Assembly (NCBI RefSeq): GCF_902497745.1
Contig: NZ_CABVHJ010000020.1
Location: 1 to 64,000 of the forward strand
DNA length: 64,000 nucleotides
Reading direction: 5' to 3'
Origin: Pseudomonas fluorescens
GTDB taxonomy: Bacteria > Pseudomonadota > Gammaproteobacteria > Pseudomonadales > Pseudomonadaceae
Every line of letters starts with the position of its first letter. Positions within the stretch are counted from its first letter, which is position 1. Below are positions 24,743-32,769 of this stretch, one piece after another. The position numbers and the translations under genes were made by a program. A model generated the notes under the pieces. That model made no database searches. It was not told the origin of the DNA and saw only the letters and a list, made by a program, of their open reading frames with translations.

Positions 24743-24795
24743 AATACATCGCGTGTTCTTAAAGTTTTTGCTGCCAGTTTTGGCAGCTTTTTTTT
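24743..24795 (+). ncRNA. Putative phosphate-starvation small RNA (~53 nt)
   Basis: The predicted transcript starts seven bases after the -10 of the PHO-box promoter and ends in a strong intrinsic terminator (stem GCTGCCA/TGGCAGC, eight Ts). The 5' part (ACATCGCGTGTTCTTAAAG) is short and unstructured, suitable for base-pairing. There is no ORF. It could instead be an attenuated leader, but nothing coding follows before the repeat at 24821. The RNA is inferred only from promoter plus terminator. Confidence 0.45.
24770..24795 (+). terminator. Intrinsic terminator
   Basis: Stem GCTGCCA/TGGCAGC with loop GTTT and eight T residues. Confidence 0.9.
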
Positions 24796-24820
24796 GCCCG
24801 CGATTTGGCAATGCCGCGAA

Positions 24821-24926
24821 CTGATCGTTCCCATGCTCCGCGTGGTAATGCCTCTAGGGACGCTCCGCGTCCAGTGACGCGGAGCGTCACGGGCTGCATT
24901 CCTACGCGGAGCGTGGGAACGATCAG
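24821..24926. repeat. Imperfect inverted repeat element, GATCGTTCCCATGCTCCGCG type
   Basis: The outer arms CTGATCGTTCCCATGCTCCG and the complement ending GGGAACGATCAG enclose an inner palindrome GACGCTCCGCGTC/GACGCGGAGCGTC. This is a third family of intergenic palindromes, unlike the REPs. Confidence 0.8.
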
Positions 24927-24998
24927 CCTGTGTGTTTGCAATTTTGGTGGGGGCTTGGCTAATATACGTTCCATATACACATCGTATCGGATTCATAT

Positions 24999-25226
24999 AT
25001 GGGCATCGTAAAGATTTCAGAAGACATGCACGAGAACCTGCGTATCTCCAGCAACGCCCTCAGCCGCTCGATCAACGCGCAGGCCGAGCACTGGATGCGC
25101 ATCGGCATGCTCGCCGAACTGCACCCCAACCTCGACCACAGCGCCATTTGCCGCTTGCTGATCCGCGCCGAACAGAACGGCGGGCTGGATCTGCAACAAC
25201 TGACTCAGGAAGCCGTCAGCGCATGA
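24999..25226 (+). CDS. ParD-like protein (antitoxin-type DNA-binding family)
   Basis: A 75-residue protein, MGIVKISEDMHENLRISSNA followed by LSRSINAQAEHWMRIGMLAE. This is the ParD_like family (Pfam PF11903 in my recollection), a ribbon-helix-helix-like N-terminus with a short tail. Its stop overlaps the start of a methionine aminopeptidase gene (ATGA), where a toxin gene would normally be. The upstream region is AT-rich (CTAATATACG...CATATACACATCGTAT) and contains a small ATACG/CGTAT inverted repeat that could be an autoregulatory operator. The function is unknown. Confidence 0.75.
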   Translation: MGIVKISEDMHENLRISSNALSRSINAQAEHWMRIGMLAELHPNLDHSAICRLLIRAEQNGGLDLQQLTQEAVSA

Positions 25227-26014
25227 GAAACCAGATCAAGATCAACACCCCGGCCGACATCGCCCAATCGCGCGCTGCCGGCAAGCTCGCCGCTGAAGTG
25301 CTGGCGATGCTGGTGCCGCACGTCAAGGCGGGCGTCACCACTGATCAGCTCGATCAGCTGTGCAACGACTACATCGTCAACGTGCAGAAAGCAGTGCCGG
25401 CCAACGTTGGCTATCACGGCTTTCCGAAAACCGTCTGCGCTTCGGTCAATGACGTGGTTTGCCACGGCATTCCGTCTGGCACACCGCTGAAGGATGGCGA
25501 TATCGTCAATCTCGACATCGCGGTGATCAAGGATGGCTGGTTTGGTGATACCAGCCGAATGTACGTGGTCGGCGAGGCGACGCCTGAAGCGCAGCACCTG
25601 ATCAAGACCACCTATGACGCGATGTGCGCGGGTATTCGTGTGGTGAAACCGGGCGCCACGCTGGGCGACATCGGCCATGCGATCCAGACGCTTGCGGAGA
25701 ACGAAGGTTTCAGCGTCGTGCGCGAGTACTGCGGGCACGGGATTGGCAAGGTCTACCACGATGAGCCGCAGATTCTGCATTACGGCTTTCCCAATCAAGG
25801 CATGAAGCTCAAGGCCGGGATGATTTTTACCGTGGAGCCGATGCTCAATGCCGGTAAGCGTCATGTGAAGAACATGCCGGACGGCTGGACCGTGCTGACC
25901 AAGGATGGCTCGTTGTCGGCGCAGTGGGAGCATATGGTGGCGGTGACGGAGACGGGCTTCGAAATCCTCACGGCGTGGCCGGACGAAATCGAAGGCTACC
26001 GCGCTATTGTCTGA
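25223..26014 (+). CDS. map: Type I methionine aminopeptidase
   Basis: A 263-residue metalloprotease removing N-terminal methionine. All five metal ligands can be placed: Asp in VNLDIAVIKDGW and Asp in FGDTSRMYV, His in CGHGIGKVYHDEP, Glu in MIFTVEPMLN and Glu in AQWEHMVAVTE. The substrate His is in GYHGFPKT. The ATG overlaps the ParD-like stop by 4 bp, so translation is coupled. The house-keeping map gene normally lies next to rpsB, so this is probably a second copy. The pairing with a ParD-like gene is its odd feature. Confidence 0.93.
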   Translation: MRNQIKINTPADIAQSRAAGKLAAEVLAMLVPHVKAGVTTDQLDQLCNDYIVNVQKAVPANVGYHGFPKTVCASVNDVVCHGIPSGTPLKDGDIVNLDIAVIKDGWFGDTSRMYVVGEATPEAQHLIKTTYDAMCAGIRVVKPGATLGDIGHAIQTLAENEGFSVVREYCGHGIGKVYHDEPQILHYGFPNQGMKLKAGMIFTVEPMLNAGKRHVKNMPDGWTVLTKDGSLSAQWEHMVAVTETGFEILTAWPDEIEGYRAIV

Positions 26015-26031
26015 TACCGCGTCGACTGTTT

Positions 26032-26191
26032 CCCTCACCCTAGCCCTCTCCCAGAGGGAGAGGGGACTGACCGGGTTGTTTTGGCGTTATACATCGACTT
26101 GAAAGTCCTGAGTCGAACTCAGGTCCTGAAAAGCCCCCGATCTGCTCCCTTTCCCCCTCGCCCCCCTTGGGGGAGAGGGCTGGGGTGAGGG
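26032..26191. repeat. MITE-like element with CCCTCACCCTAGCCCTCTCC terminal inverted repeats
   Basis: Outer arms CCCTCACCCTAGCCCTCTCC and GGGAGAGGGCTGGGGTGAGGG flank an internal segment with GGACTGACCGGGTTG and ACATCGACTTGAAA. Homologous copies lie at 30378-30599 (inverted) and 41483-41788. Confidence 0.75.
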
Positions 26192-26216
26192 GGTAAATCC
26201 CGCAGGAAACACGATT

Positions 26217-27371
26217 TCAGTGGGAGCCGGCAGCTTTGTTCAGGTCGCTTTCGGTCCATTCGGTGTAGACGCAGGCATCAGCGGTGGCCCAGCGCACTTG
26301 CACCGGGTCGCCAGCCTTGAGCGGCATGCCAGCGGCGGACAAGGCTTTCACCGTCATCGAAGTCCCGCCCGAAGTAACTACGCTGCACGTCTGGCTCTCA
26401 CCCAGAAACAGCACTTCCACAACCTTCGCTGAAACCTCATTCCAGCCCGACGGCAACGGTTCGCTGATCGCCTGCGCCACGCTCAACGCCAGTGCCTTTT
26501 CCGGCCGCACCATCAGCAAAACATCCTGATCGGTGTGCAACCCAGCGGTCAGTCGAATCGATAATGACTGTCCTTCAAACGAAGCCGCCGCATTACCCTG
26601 AGCCTTGAGTTTGAGGAAGTTCGAGTTGCCCAGAAACGACGCCACAAACGCATTCGGCGGATTCTGATAAAGGTCATAACCGCTGCCCAATCCAACAATC
26701 TTGCCGTGACTGAAAATCGCAATGCGTTGCGACAAACGCATGGCTTCTTCCTGGTCGTGGGTCACGTAAACAATAGTGATGCCCAAGCGACGATGCAATT
26801 GGCGCAATTCATCCTGCAAATCTTCCCGCAGCTTTTTATCCAGCGCACCGAGCGGTTCGTCCATCAGCAGGATGCGCGGTTCGTAAACCAGCGCCCGGGC
26901 AATGGCGACACGCTGTTGCTGGCCGCCAGACAATTGCGAAGGGCGGCGATGCGCGAACTGCTCAAGCTGCACCAGTTTCAACATCGCATCGACACGCTTG
27001 TCGCGTTCCGCCGCCGCCAGTTTGCGAATCGCCAAGGGGAAGGCGATGTTGTCGCGCACCGACAAATGCGGGAACAGCGAATAACGCTGGAACACCATGC
27101 CGATGTCACGCTTGTGCGGCGGCACATTCACCAACGACTGACCGTTGACGAGGATCTCTCCACTGCTCGGTGTTTCAAACCCGGCAAGCATCGACAGCGT
27201 GGTGCTTTTGCCCGAGCCGCTGGAGCCGAGGAAGGTGAGGAATTCGCCGTCCTTGATGTCCAGCGAGATGTTGTCGACGGCGGCAAAGTCACCGTAGTGC
27301 TTGTTCAGATTGCGCAGGCTGACGAGAGGTTTGTCGTTCTGCTGGGAGGCGTCTTTGATCACGGCACTCAT
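26217..27371 (-). CDS. Pot-type ABC importer ATPase
   Basis: A 384-residue ATPase: Walker A GSSGSGKSTTLSML near residue 50, signature LSGGQQQRVAIARALVYEP near 146, Walker B ILLMDEPLGALDKK near 170, switch His in VYVTHDQEEAM. A C-terminal TOBE domain (residues about 290-370) is typical of PotA/spermidine-putrescine-like ATPases. It is the last gene of a four-gene operon: binding protein, two permeases, ATPase. It powers the importer whose promoter carries a GntR operator. Confidence 0.92.
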   Translation of the reverse strand: MSAVIKDASQQNDKPLVSLRNLNKHYGDFAAVDNISLDIKDGEFLTFLGSSGSGKSTTLSMLAGFETPSSGEILVNGQSLVNVPPHKRDIGMVFQRYSLFPHLSVRDNIAFPLAIRKLAAAERDKRVDAMLKLVQLEQFAHRRPSQLSGGQQQRVAIARALVYEPRILLMDEPLGALDKKLREDLQDELRQLHRRLGITIVYVTHDQEEAMRLSQRIAIFSHGKIVGLGSGYDLYQNPPNAFVASFLGNSNFLKLKAQGNAAASFEGQSLSIRLTAGLHTDQDVLLMVRPEKALALSVAQAISEPLPSGWNEVSAKVVEVLFLGESQTCSVVTSGGTSMTVKALSAAGMPLKAGDPVQVRWATADACVYTEWTESDLNKAAGSH

Positions 27372-27387
27372 GTCGTACTCCTGGCGC

Positions 27388-28197
27388 TCAAGCGCTGATT
27401 TCGTTGCGCCGGCGCAGCGCGGCGGCGATGACCATGACCAAAACAGACAAGCCGATCAGCAGCGTCGAAGCGACGGCGATCACTGGCGTCAGGTCCTGGC
27501 GCAAGGTGGTCCACATTTTCACGGGAAGGGTTTGCAGGGTCGGGCTGGCCATCATCACGCTGAGCACCACTTCGTCCCACGAAACGAGGAAGGCGAAGAG
27601 GGCGCCGGCGACCATGCCCGGACGAATCGCCGGGAAGGTCACCTTGAACACCGCTTGCAACCGTGAGGCGCCGCAGATCACCGCCGCGTCTTCAATCGAC
27701 TGATCGAACAGCTTCAGCGAGTTGATGATCGAGATGATGGTGAACGGCAGCGCGACGATCACATGACTGACGACGAAGGCGAACATCGTCCCGGTATAAC
27801 CGAGCTTGAGAAACAGCGCGTACACCGCCACGGCGATGATCACCAGCGGCACGATCATCGGCAGGGTGAACAGACCGTAGAGCATTTCCCGACCGGGAAA
27901 ACGTCCGCGCACCAGCGCAAACGCAGTCGGCAAACCGAGGGCCACGGCGCAGATCGTGGTCAGTACAGCGACCTTGAGGCTGGCCGCAGCAGCGTTCATC
28001 CAGTCAGGGTTGGAGAAGAACTGGCCGTACCATTTCAGCGTCCAGCCCGGTGGTGGAAACACCAGCCACTGTGAAGAGCCGAACGACAGCAGCACGATAA
28101 ACACGATCGGCAACAGCAGGAACAGACCAATCAGCCCGGTGGTGGCATACAAGCCGAAGCGCATGCGCCGGCTCATCGCATTGGGGGTCAGGAGCAT
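27388..28197 (-). CDS. Pot-type ABC importer permease (PotC-like)
   Basis: A 269-residue inner-membrane protein with six helices (first near residues 15-38). The binding-protein-dependent transport signature EDAAVICGASRLQAVFKVTFPAIRPG near 175-200 contains the EAA loop contacting the ATPase. GAGGTAA before the ATG lies at the end of the preceding permease gene, so the two are closely coupled. The substrate is probably amine-like by family, but unproven. Confidence 0.9.
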   Translation of the reverse strand: MLLTPNAMSRRMRFGLYATTGLIGLFLLLPIVFIVLLSFGSSQWLVFPPPGWTLKWYGQFFSNPDWMNAAAASLKVAVLTTICAVALGLPTAFALVRGRFPGREMLYGLFTLPMIVPLVIIAVAVYALFLKLGYTGTMFAFVVSHVIVALPFTIISIINSLKLFDQSIEDAAVICGASRLQAVFKVTFPAIRPGMVAGALFAFLVSWDEVVLSVMMASPTLQTLPVKMWTTLRQDLTPVIAVASTLLIGLSVLVMVIAAALRRRNEISA

Positions 28198-28203
28198 GTC
28201 GGC

Positions 28204-29151
28204 TTACCTCGCGTTACTGGCGCCAACCGGGGATTCCGGCTGGAGCTTCAGGTAGAAGTAGAACAGCACCAAAGTGATCGCGATCAGCAACGCGGCGCCG
28301 GCACTGGCCAGGCCCCAGTTGAGGAACGATTGCACCTGCTGAATGATGAACTCCGGCAGCATCATGTTCTGCGCACCGCCGAGCAGTGCCGGGGTGACGT
28401 AGTAACCGAGCGACATGACGAATACCATCAAACCGCCGGAGGCCAGACCCGGCCGGCACAGTGGCAGGAACACTCGCCAGAAGTTGGTCCACGGACTCGC
28501 GCCGCAGATCGAGCCGGCCTGCAGGATCATCGGGTCGATGGCCTGCATGGTTGCCTGCAACGGCAGCACGATGAACGGGATCATGATGTAGCTCATGCCG
28601 ATCACCACACCGGTCAGGTTGTGGACCATTTCCAGCGGCTGATCGATGATGCCCATCGCCATCAGAGCCTTGTTGATCACACCGGACGCTTGCAGCAGCA
28701 CCAGCCACGAATAGGTGCGGGCGAGCAGGCTGGTCCACATCGACAGCAGTACGATGTTGAGAATCCAGCGACCCCAGCCACGCGGCACCAGGGTGATCGC
28801 CCAGGCCAGTGGAAAGCCCAGCAGCAGGCTGAACAGTGTTACCAGCCCGGCCACCGAAAAGGTGTTGAGCAGCACCCGGGCGTACGCCGAGTTGGCGAAC
28901 AGTTGTTCGTAGTTGCCAAGGCCTGGCGTCGGTTCGAGCACGCCGCGCAACAGCAGGCCAATCAACGGCGCGAGAAAGAACAGGCCGATGAACAGCAGCG
29001 CCGGGGCGAGGTTGCCGGCGCCACGCCAACGTTGTCTGAGGGACGGGGTTTGCTGCATCGCAACCGCCTGTGTTCCGTGGGCCGAACCGGCAGCGCTGGC
29101 GGCGCTCCCGGTGGCAGTGGAGGGACGGGACGCGGTGGCCGCCATTTTCAT
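28204..29151 (-). CDS. Pot-type ABC importer permease (PotB-like)
   Basis: A 315-residue membrane protein. A polar Ala/Ser/Thr-rich N-terminal extension of about 45 residues precedes the first helix (LAPALLFIGLFFLAPLIGLL). The EAA-loop motif is LQAGSICGASPWTNFWRVFLPLCRPG near 215-240. The ATG at 29151 overlaps the binding-protein stop by 4 bp (ATGA). It forms the channel together with the downstream permease. Confidence 0.9.
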   Translation of the reverse strand: MKMAATASRPSTATGSAASAAGSAHGTQAVAMQQTPSLRQRWRGAGNLAPALLFIGLFFLAPLIGLLLRGVLEPTPGLGNYEQLFANSAYARVLLNTFSVAGLVTLFSLLLGFPLAWAITLVPRGWGRWILNIVLLSMWTSLLARTYSWLVLLQASGVINKALMAMGIIDQPLEMVHNLTGVVIGMSYIMIPFIVLPLQATMQAIDPMILQAGSICGASPWTNFWRVFLPLCRPGLASGGLMVFVMSLGYYVTPALLGGAQNMMLPEFIIQQVQSFLNWGLASAGAALLIAITLVLFYFYLKLQPESPVGASNAR

Positions 29152-30173
29152 TTGACCAGCCATTCGTTCCACCGTGTCGCGATGGCCTGGCCGTTTTTGG
29201 CCCAGTACGCGAAATCAAGAGTGATCTGATCCTTAGCGTAGGCAGTCGGCAGGTTGGGGGCCAGCGTCGAATCCAGACGCTCCACACTGTCGAGGTTGAC
29301 CGGGGCGTAGGCGGTCAGGTTGGAGAAGTCGGCCTGGCCCTTGGCGCTGCTGGCGGCGGCCAGGAACTTCATCGCCGCGTCCTTGTTTTTCGAGCCTTTC
29401 GGGATGACCAGAATGTCGGCCATGACCAGGTTCTGTTTCCAGCTCACGCCGACCGGCGCGCCGTCTTCTTGCAGGGCGTGAATGCGACCGTTCCAGAACT
29501 GGCCCATGCTCGCTTCGCCGGACGCCAGCAGTTGCTGCGACTGCGCGCCGCCGCCCCACCAGACGATGTCCTTCTTGATGGTGTCGAGTTTCTTGAAGGC
29601 GCGATCCAGATCCAGCGGGTAGAGCTTGTCAGCCGCTACGCCGTCGGCCAGCAGCGCCAGTTCGAGCACGCCGGGGCTTGGCCATTTATAGAGCGCGCGT
29701 TTGCCGGGGTAGGTTTTGGTGTCGAACAGGGCGCTCCAGTCCTGCGGCTTGTTGGCGCCGAGTTTGCCCTCGTTGTAGCCGAGGACAAAGGAGAAGAAGA
29801 ACGAGCCGACGCCGTGATCGCTGACGAAACGCGGGTCGATCTTGTCGCGCTGAATCACTTTGAAATCGAGGGGTTCGAGCAGGCCTTCAGCGGCGGCGCG
29901 CAGGGCGAAATCGGCTTCGACATCGACCACGTCCCACTGCACGTTGCCGCTCTCGACCATGGCTTTGAGTTTGCCGTAGTCGGTCGGGCCATCCTGCACG
30001 ACGGTGATGCCGCTGGCCTTGCTGAACGGATCGGCCCAGGCCTGTTTCTGCGCATCCTGGGTGCTTCCGCCCCAGCTGACGAAGTTCACGCTTTCGGCAG
30101 CCATTGCAGCCTGGCCGGTGACGCTGAGCAGTCCCGCAAAAAAGATCGCGGTTGCAGCTTTGTTCAACACCAT
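29148..30173 (-). CDS. Periplasmic substrate-binding protein of the Pot-type ABC importer
   Basis: A 341-residue exported protein. The signal peptide MVLNKAATAIFFAGLLSVTG ends at AAMAAES; the mature start ESVNFVSWGGSTQDAQKQAW is typical of the PotD/PotF-like (extracellular solute-binding family 1/8) clade that also contains receptors for other cations and aromatic amines. GAGGG precedes the ATG. The promoter region has a GntR-type operator about 100 bp upstream, linking this importer to the LLM/ALDH catabolic genes and making the ligand probably the pathway substrate. Confidence 0.9.
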   Translation of the reverse strand: MVLNKAATAIFFAGLLSVTGQAAMAAESVNFVSWGGSTQDAQKQAWADPFSKASGITVVQDGPTDYGKLKAMVESGNVQWDVVDVEADFALRAAAEGLLEPLDFKVIQRDKIDPRFVSDHGVGSFFFSFVLGYNEGKLGANKPQDWSALFDTKTYPGKRALYKWPSPGVLELALLADGVAADKLYPLDLDRAFKKLDTIKKDIVWWGGGAQSQQLLASGEASMGQFWNGRIHALQEDGAPVGVSWKQNLVMADILVIPKGSKNKDAAMKFLAAASSAKGQADFSNLTAYAPVNLDSVERLDSTLAPNLPTAYAKDQITLDFAYWAKNGQAIATRWNEWLVK

Positions 30174-30268
30174 TTTCACGCCCTCATTGTTGTGTTTTTG
30201 AGCGGGCTTGCGTTGTTGCCCGCCTATCGGGAGCAGTAGCCGGACGTTCGTTGGAGTGTCCGGTCTAT

Positions 30269-30291
30269 GGAATATCATATTATGGTATTCC
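30269..30291. promoter_or_regulatory. GntR/FCD-type operator upstream of the Pot-type ABC importer
   Basis: The near-perfect palindrome GGAATATCATA-T-TATGGTATTCC (23 bp). On the complementary strand it reads GGAATACCATAATATG, nearly the same as the site before the NCS1 permease. It is 96-118 bp upstream of the binding-protein start. Confidence 0.7.
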
Positions 30292-30377
30292 AAACTTTGT
30301 GCAAGCACTTTGCCTTACCGGTTATCTGGCGGCTGATGGTTTTTCACTTGAGAGATGTGGAGAAATTTTAGATCCAG

Positions 30378-30599
30378 CCCCTCATCGGAACGCCGCCCGC
30401 CCAGCCCTCTCCCAGTGGGAGAGGGGGAAAGGGAGCAGATCTTCATGCTATTCAAACCTGAGCTCGACTCGGTATTGGAAAGGGAGCAGATCTTCATGCT
30501 GTTCAAGGCCTGAGTTCGACTCGGAATCTCAGGTCGGCGTATAGCGACTAAACAACTCGGTCGGCTCCCTCTCCCTCCGGGAGAGGGCTGGGGTGAGGG
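30378..30599. repeat. MITE-like element, inverted copy, with an internal ~50-bp duplication
   Basis: It ends in CGGGAGAGGGCTGGGGTGAG, with the complementary arm CCAGCCCTCTCCC near 30402. The inner sequence GGGAGCAGATCTTCATGCT is present twice (about 30428 and 30481), each followed by a CTGAGNTCGACTCGG stretch. It is the same element as 26032-26191 in reverse orientation. Confidence 0.7.
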
Positions 30600-30604
30600 C
30601 AGCT

Positions 30605-31714
30605 TTACTCGGTGAACGGAATGCTCTCGACCACTTCCAGGTCATAGCCGGTCAGGCCAGCGTATTTCAGAGGAGGGCCCAGGTGCCGCAGCTTGCCCAC
30701 CCCCAGATTCTGCAGAATCTGCGCCCCAGTCCCCACCTCCGAATAAATCCGCGATTGCGAACGGCTGAACTGCCGCGGCGGCTGGGTCAGTTGCGGCACG
30801 CGCTCGAGCAACGCCTGCGACGATTCATGATTAGCCAACACCACCACAACCCCATGCCCCTCAGCCGCCACCCGTTGCAACGCCGCCCACAGCGTCCAAT
30901 TGGTCGGCCCGCTGTACTCGGCGCCGACCAGGTCACGCAGCGGATCGATCACATGCACACGCACCAGCGTCGGCTCTTCACGGCGCAAATCACCCATGAC
31001 CATCGCCATGTGCACACCGCCCTCGATACGATCCTCAAAGGTGATCAAACGGAAGGTGCCATGCACCGTCGGCAATTCACGTTCGCCAATCCGTTCGATG
31101 GTGTGTTCGGTGCTCAGGCGATAGTGGATCAGGTCGGCGATGGTGCCGATCTTGATCCCGTGCTTGCGCGCAAACACCTCCAGATCCGGTCGACGGGCCA
31201 TGGTGCCGTCGTCGTTCATCACCTCGACGATCACCGAGGCCGGGGTGAAGCCGGCGAGGCGGGCCAGATCGCAGCCCGCTTCGGTATGACCGGCGCGGGT
31301 CAGCACGCCACCTTCCTTGGCGCGCAGCGGGAAGATATGGCCCGGCTGCACCAGGTCTTCAGCGCGAGCATTCGGGGCGACGGCGGCGGCCACCGTGCAG
31401 GCGCGATCCGCCGCGGAAATACCGGTAGTCACGCCAACCGCCGCTTCGATCGACACGGTAAACGCGGTACTGAACACGCTGCCATTGGCCGGGACCATTT
31501 GCTCCAGGCCCAAACGCTGGCAATGTTCGTCAGTCAACGTCAGGCAGATCAACCCGCGCGCTTCACGGGCCATGAAGCTGATCGCTTCAGGTGTGCAACA
31601 GTCGGCGGCCAGCAGCAGGTCGCCTTCGTTTTCGCGATCTTCGTCATCGACCAGCAAGACCATTTTGCCGAGACGATAATCTTCGATGATTTCTTCGATG
31701 CTGTTGAAGGCCAT
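30605..31714 (-). CDS. RibBX-like protein: 3,4-dihydroxy-2-butanone-4-phosphate synthase fused to a degenerate GTP cyclohydrolase II domain
   Basis: A 369-residue protein. Residues 1-200 are a complete RibB domain: acidic loop DDEDRENEGDLL near 24-35, GVTTGISAADRA near 95 and RAGHTEAGCDLARLAG near 138. Residues 205-365 align with RibA, but the zinc site is gone: where RibA has SEC-x-TGDVFGS-x-RCDCG this protein reads RVHVIDPLRDLVGAEYSGPT, with no cysteines. So only the RibB reaction (ribulose-5-phosphate to DHBP) is expected, as in the RibBX variants described in Proteobacteria. A GntR operator 32 bp upstream places it in the FMN-monooxygenase regulon, where it probably boosts flavin supply. 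No FMN riboswitch is visible. Confidence 0.9.
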   Translation of the reverse strand: MAFNSIEEIIEDYRLGKMVLLVDDEDRENEGDLLLAADCCTPEAISFMAREARGLICLTLTDEHCQRLGLEQMVPANGSVFSTAFTVSIEAAVGVTTGISAADRACTVAAAVAPNARAEDLVQPGHIFPLRAKEGGVLTRAGHTEAGCDLARLAGFTPASVIVEVMNDDGTMARRPDLEVFARKHGIKIGTIADLIHYRLSTEHTIERIGERELPTVHGTFRLITFEDRIEGGVHMAMVMGDLRREEPTLVRVHVIDPLRDLVGAEYSGPTNWTLWAALQRVAAEGHGVVVVLANHESSQALLERVPQLTQPPRQFSRSQSRIYSEVGTGAQILQNLGVGKLRHLGPPLKYAGLTGYDLEVVESIPFTE

Positions 31715-31743
31715 GCTGGACTCTCAGGGTTCGTTGGAAATAT

Positions 31744-31762
31744 ATTGGTATACCATAATACA
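31744..31762. promoter_or_regulatory. GntR/FCD-type operator in the ribBX-DUF1330 divergent promoter
   Basis: It contains TGGTATACCA at 31746-31755, extended as GGTATACCATAATAC. It is centred 36 bp from the ribBX start and 32 bp from the DUF1330 start, so one site can control both directions. Confidence 0.75.
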
Positions 31763-31782
31763 AAATCAACAAAGAGGTCACT

Positions 31783-32079
31783 ATGAAGGCGTACTGGATT
31801 GCTCATGTGGATATAGCCGATGCCGATCACTACAGCCAATACACCCAGCGCGCGCCGGCGGCCTTCGCTGCGTTCGGCGCGAAGTTTCTGGCGAGGGGCG
31901 GGCGCAGCGAGGCGATGGAAGGGCGTGAAACCCCGCAGCGCAGCGTGGTGATCGAGTTTGAGAGCTATGAGAAGGCTGTGGCGTGCTACCACTCGGCGGC
32001 GTATCAGGAAGCGAAAAGTTATCGCGAAGAATGGGCGAAGGCAGACATCATCATCGTCGAAGGTATGCCGTCAGTTTAA
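31783..32079 (+). CDS. DUF1330 family protein
   Basis: A 98-residue ferredoxin-like (dimeric alpha/beta barrel) protein: MKAYWIAHVDIADADHYSQY at the start, then FGAKFLARGG near 36 and SVVIEFESYEKAVACYHSAAYQ near 55-76. These are DUF1330 hallmarks. The family has no firm function; related folds include small monooxygenases and isomerases. The ATG lies 28 bp after the shared GntR operator, divergent from ribBX, which argues for a step or accessory role in the same catabolic regulon. No gene follows; a REP pair comes directly after. Confidence 0.88.
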   Translation: MKAYWIAHVDIADADHYSQYTQRAPAAFAAFGAKFLARGGRSEAMEGRETPQRSVVIEFESYEKAVACYHSAAYQEAKSYREEWAKADIIIVEGMPSV

Positions 32080-32093
32080 GCCACACCACTTCA

Positions 32094-32193
32094 CCCCTGT
32101 GGAAGCGAGCCTGCTCGCGAATGCGGTCGAACATTCAACATGTGTACCGACTGACACGACGCCTTCGCGAGCAGGCTCGCTCCCACAGGGGGG
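32094..32193. repeat. Inverted REP pair (GTGGRAGCGAGC type)
   Basis: Arms CCCCTGTGGAAGCGAGCCTG and complement ending TCCCACAGGGG, between the convergent DUF1330 and NUDIX genes. Confidence 0.88.
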
Positions 32194-32204
32194 ATAGGTG
32201 GTGA

Positions 32205-32768
32205 TCAGCGGATAAAGTGGATCTTGCCGCTATCATCATTGCCCATGTAGATCCCATACACCCCAGCCTGACGCTCTTCGATATAGCGCTCAAGAATCTG
32301 CCGGATCGCCGGGTAATAGATCTGCTCCCACGGAATGTCTTCAGGCGCGAAGAATTTGTAATCCATGGTCTCAGGCCCGTACTGCCCGGTAATCTCCAGC
32401 GCGATCGCGCGAAAGATGATGTACACCTCGCTGATCTTCGGCACGCTGAAAATCGAATACGGCGAGACGATTTCCGCGCGCACGCCGCTTTCTTCCCAGA
32501 CTTCGCGGATGGCCGCTTGCTCAGTGGTCTCGCCGCTTTCCATGAAACCGGCCGGCAGCGTCCAGGTGCCCGGGCGCGGTGGGATCGCGCGTTGGCACAA
32601 CAGGTATTTGCCGTCCTGCTCGATGATGCAGCCGGCGATGATCTTCGGATTGACGTAGTGGATGTAGCCGCAGCCGCGACACATCAGGCGCTCGTGCGTA
32701 TCGCCCGCCGGTATCTGCTGACCGAGGTCAGGGCCACCGCATTTCGGGCAATAGCTCGGGCTGAACAT
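32205..32768 (-). CDS. NUDIX hydrolase with N-terminal zinc ribbon
   Basis: A 187-residue protein. A zinc ribbon (CPKCGG near residue 7, CRGCGY near 31) precedes the NUDIX domain. The NUDIX box is complete: GFMESGETTEQAAIREVWEESGV near 74, with the REVWEE metal-binding core. Such zinc-ribbon NUDIX enzymes hydrolyse nucleoside-diphosphate-linked compounds such as NADH or FAD. It is the last gene of the operon starting at 37537 and lies one base after the GntR stop. In a flavin-using pathway, FAD-to-FMN cleavage is an attractive but untested role. Confidence 0.9.
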   Translation of the reverse strand: MFSPSYCPKCGGPDLGQQIPAGDTHERLMCRGCGYIHYVNPKIIAGCIIEQDGKYLLCQRAIPPRPGTWTLPAGFMESGETTEQAAIREVWEESGVRAEIVSPYSIFSVPKISEVYIIFRAIALEITGQYGPETMDYKFFAPEDIPWEQIYYPAIRQILERYIEERQAGVYGIYMGNDDSGKIHFIR

Positions 32769-32769
32769 A

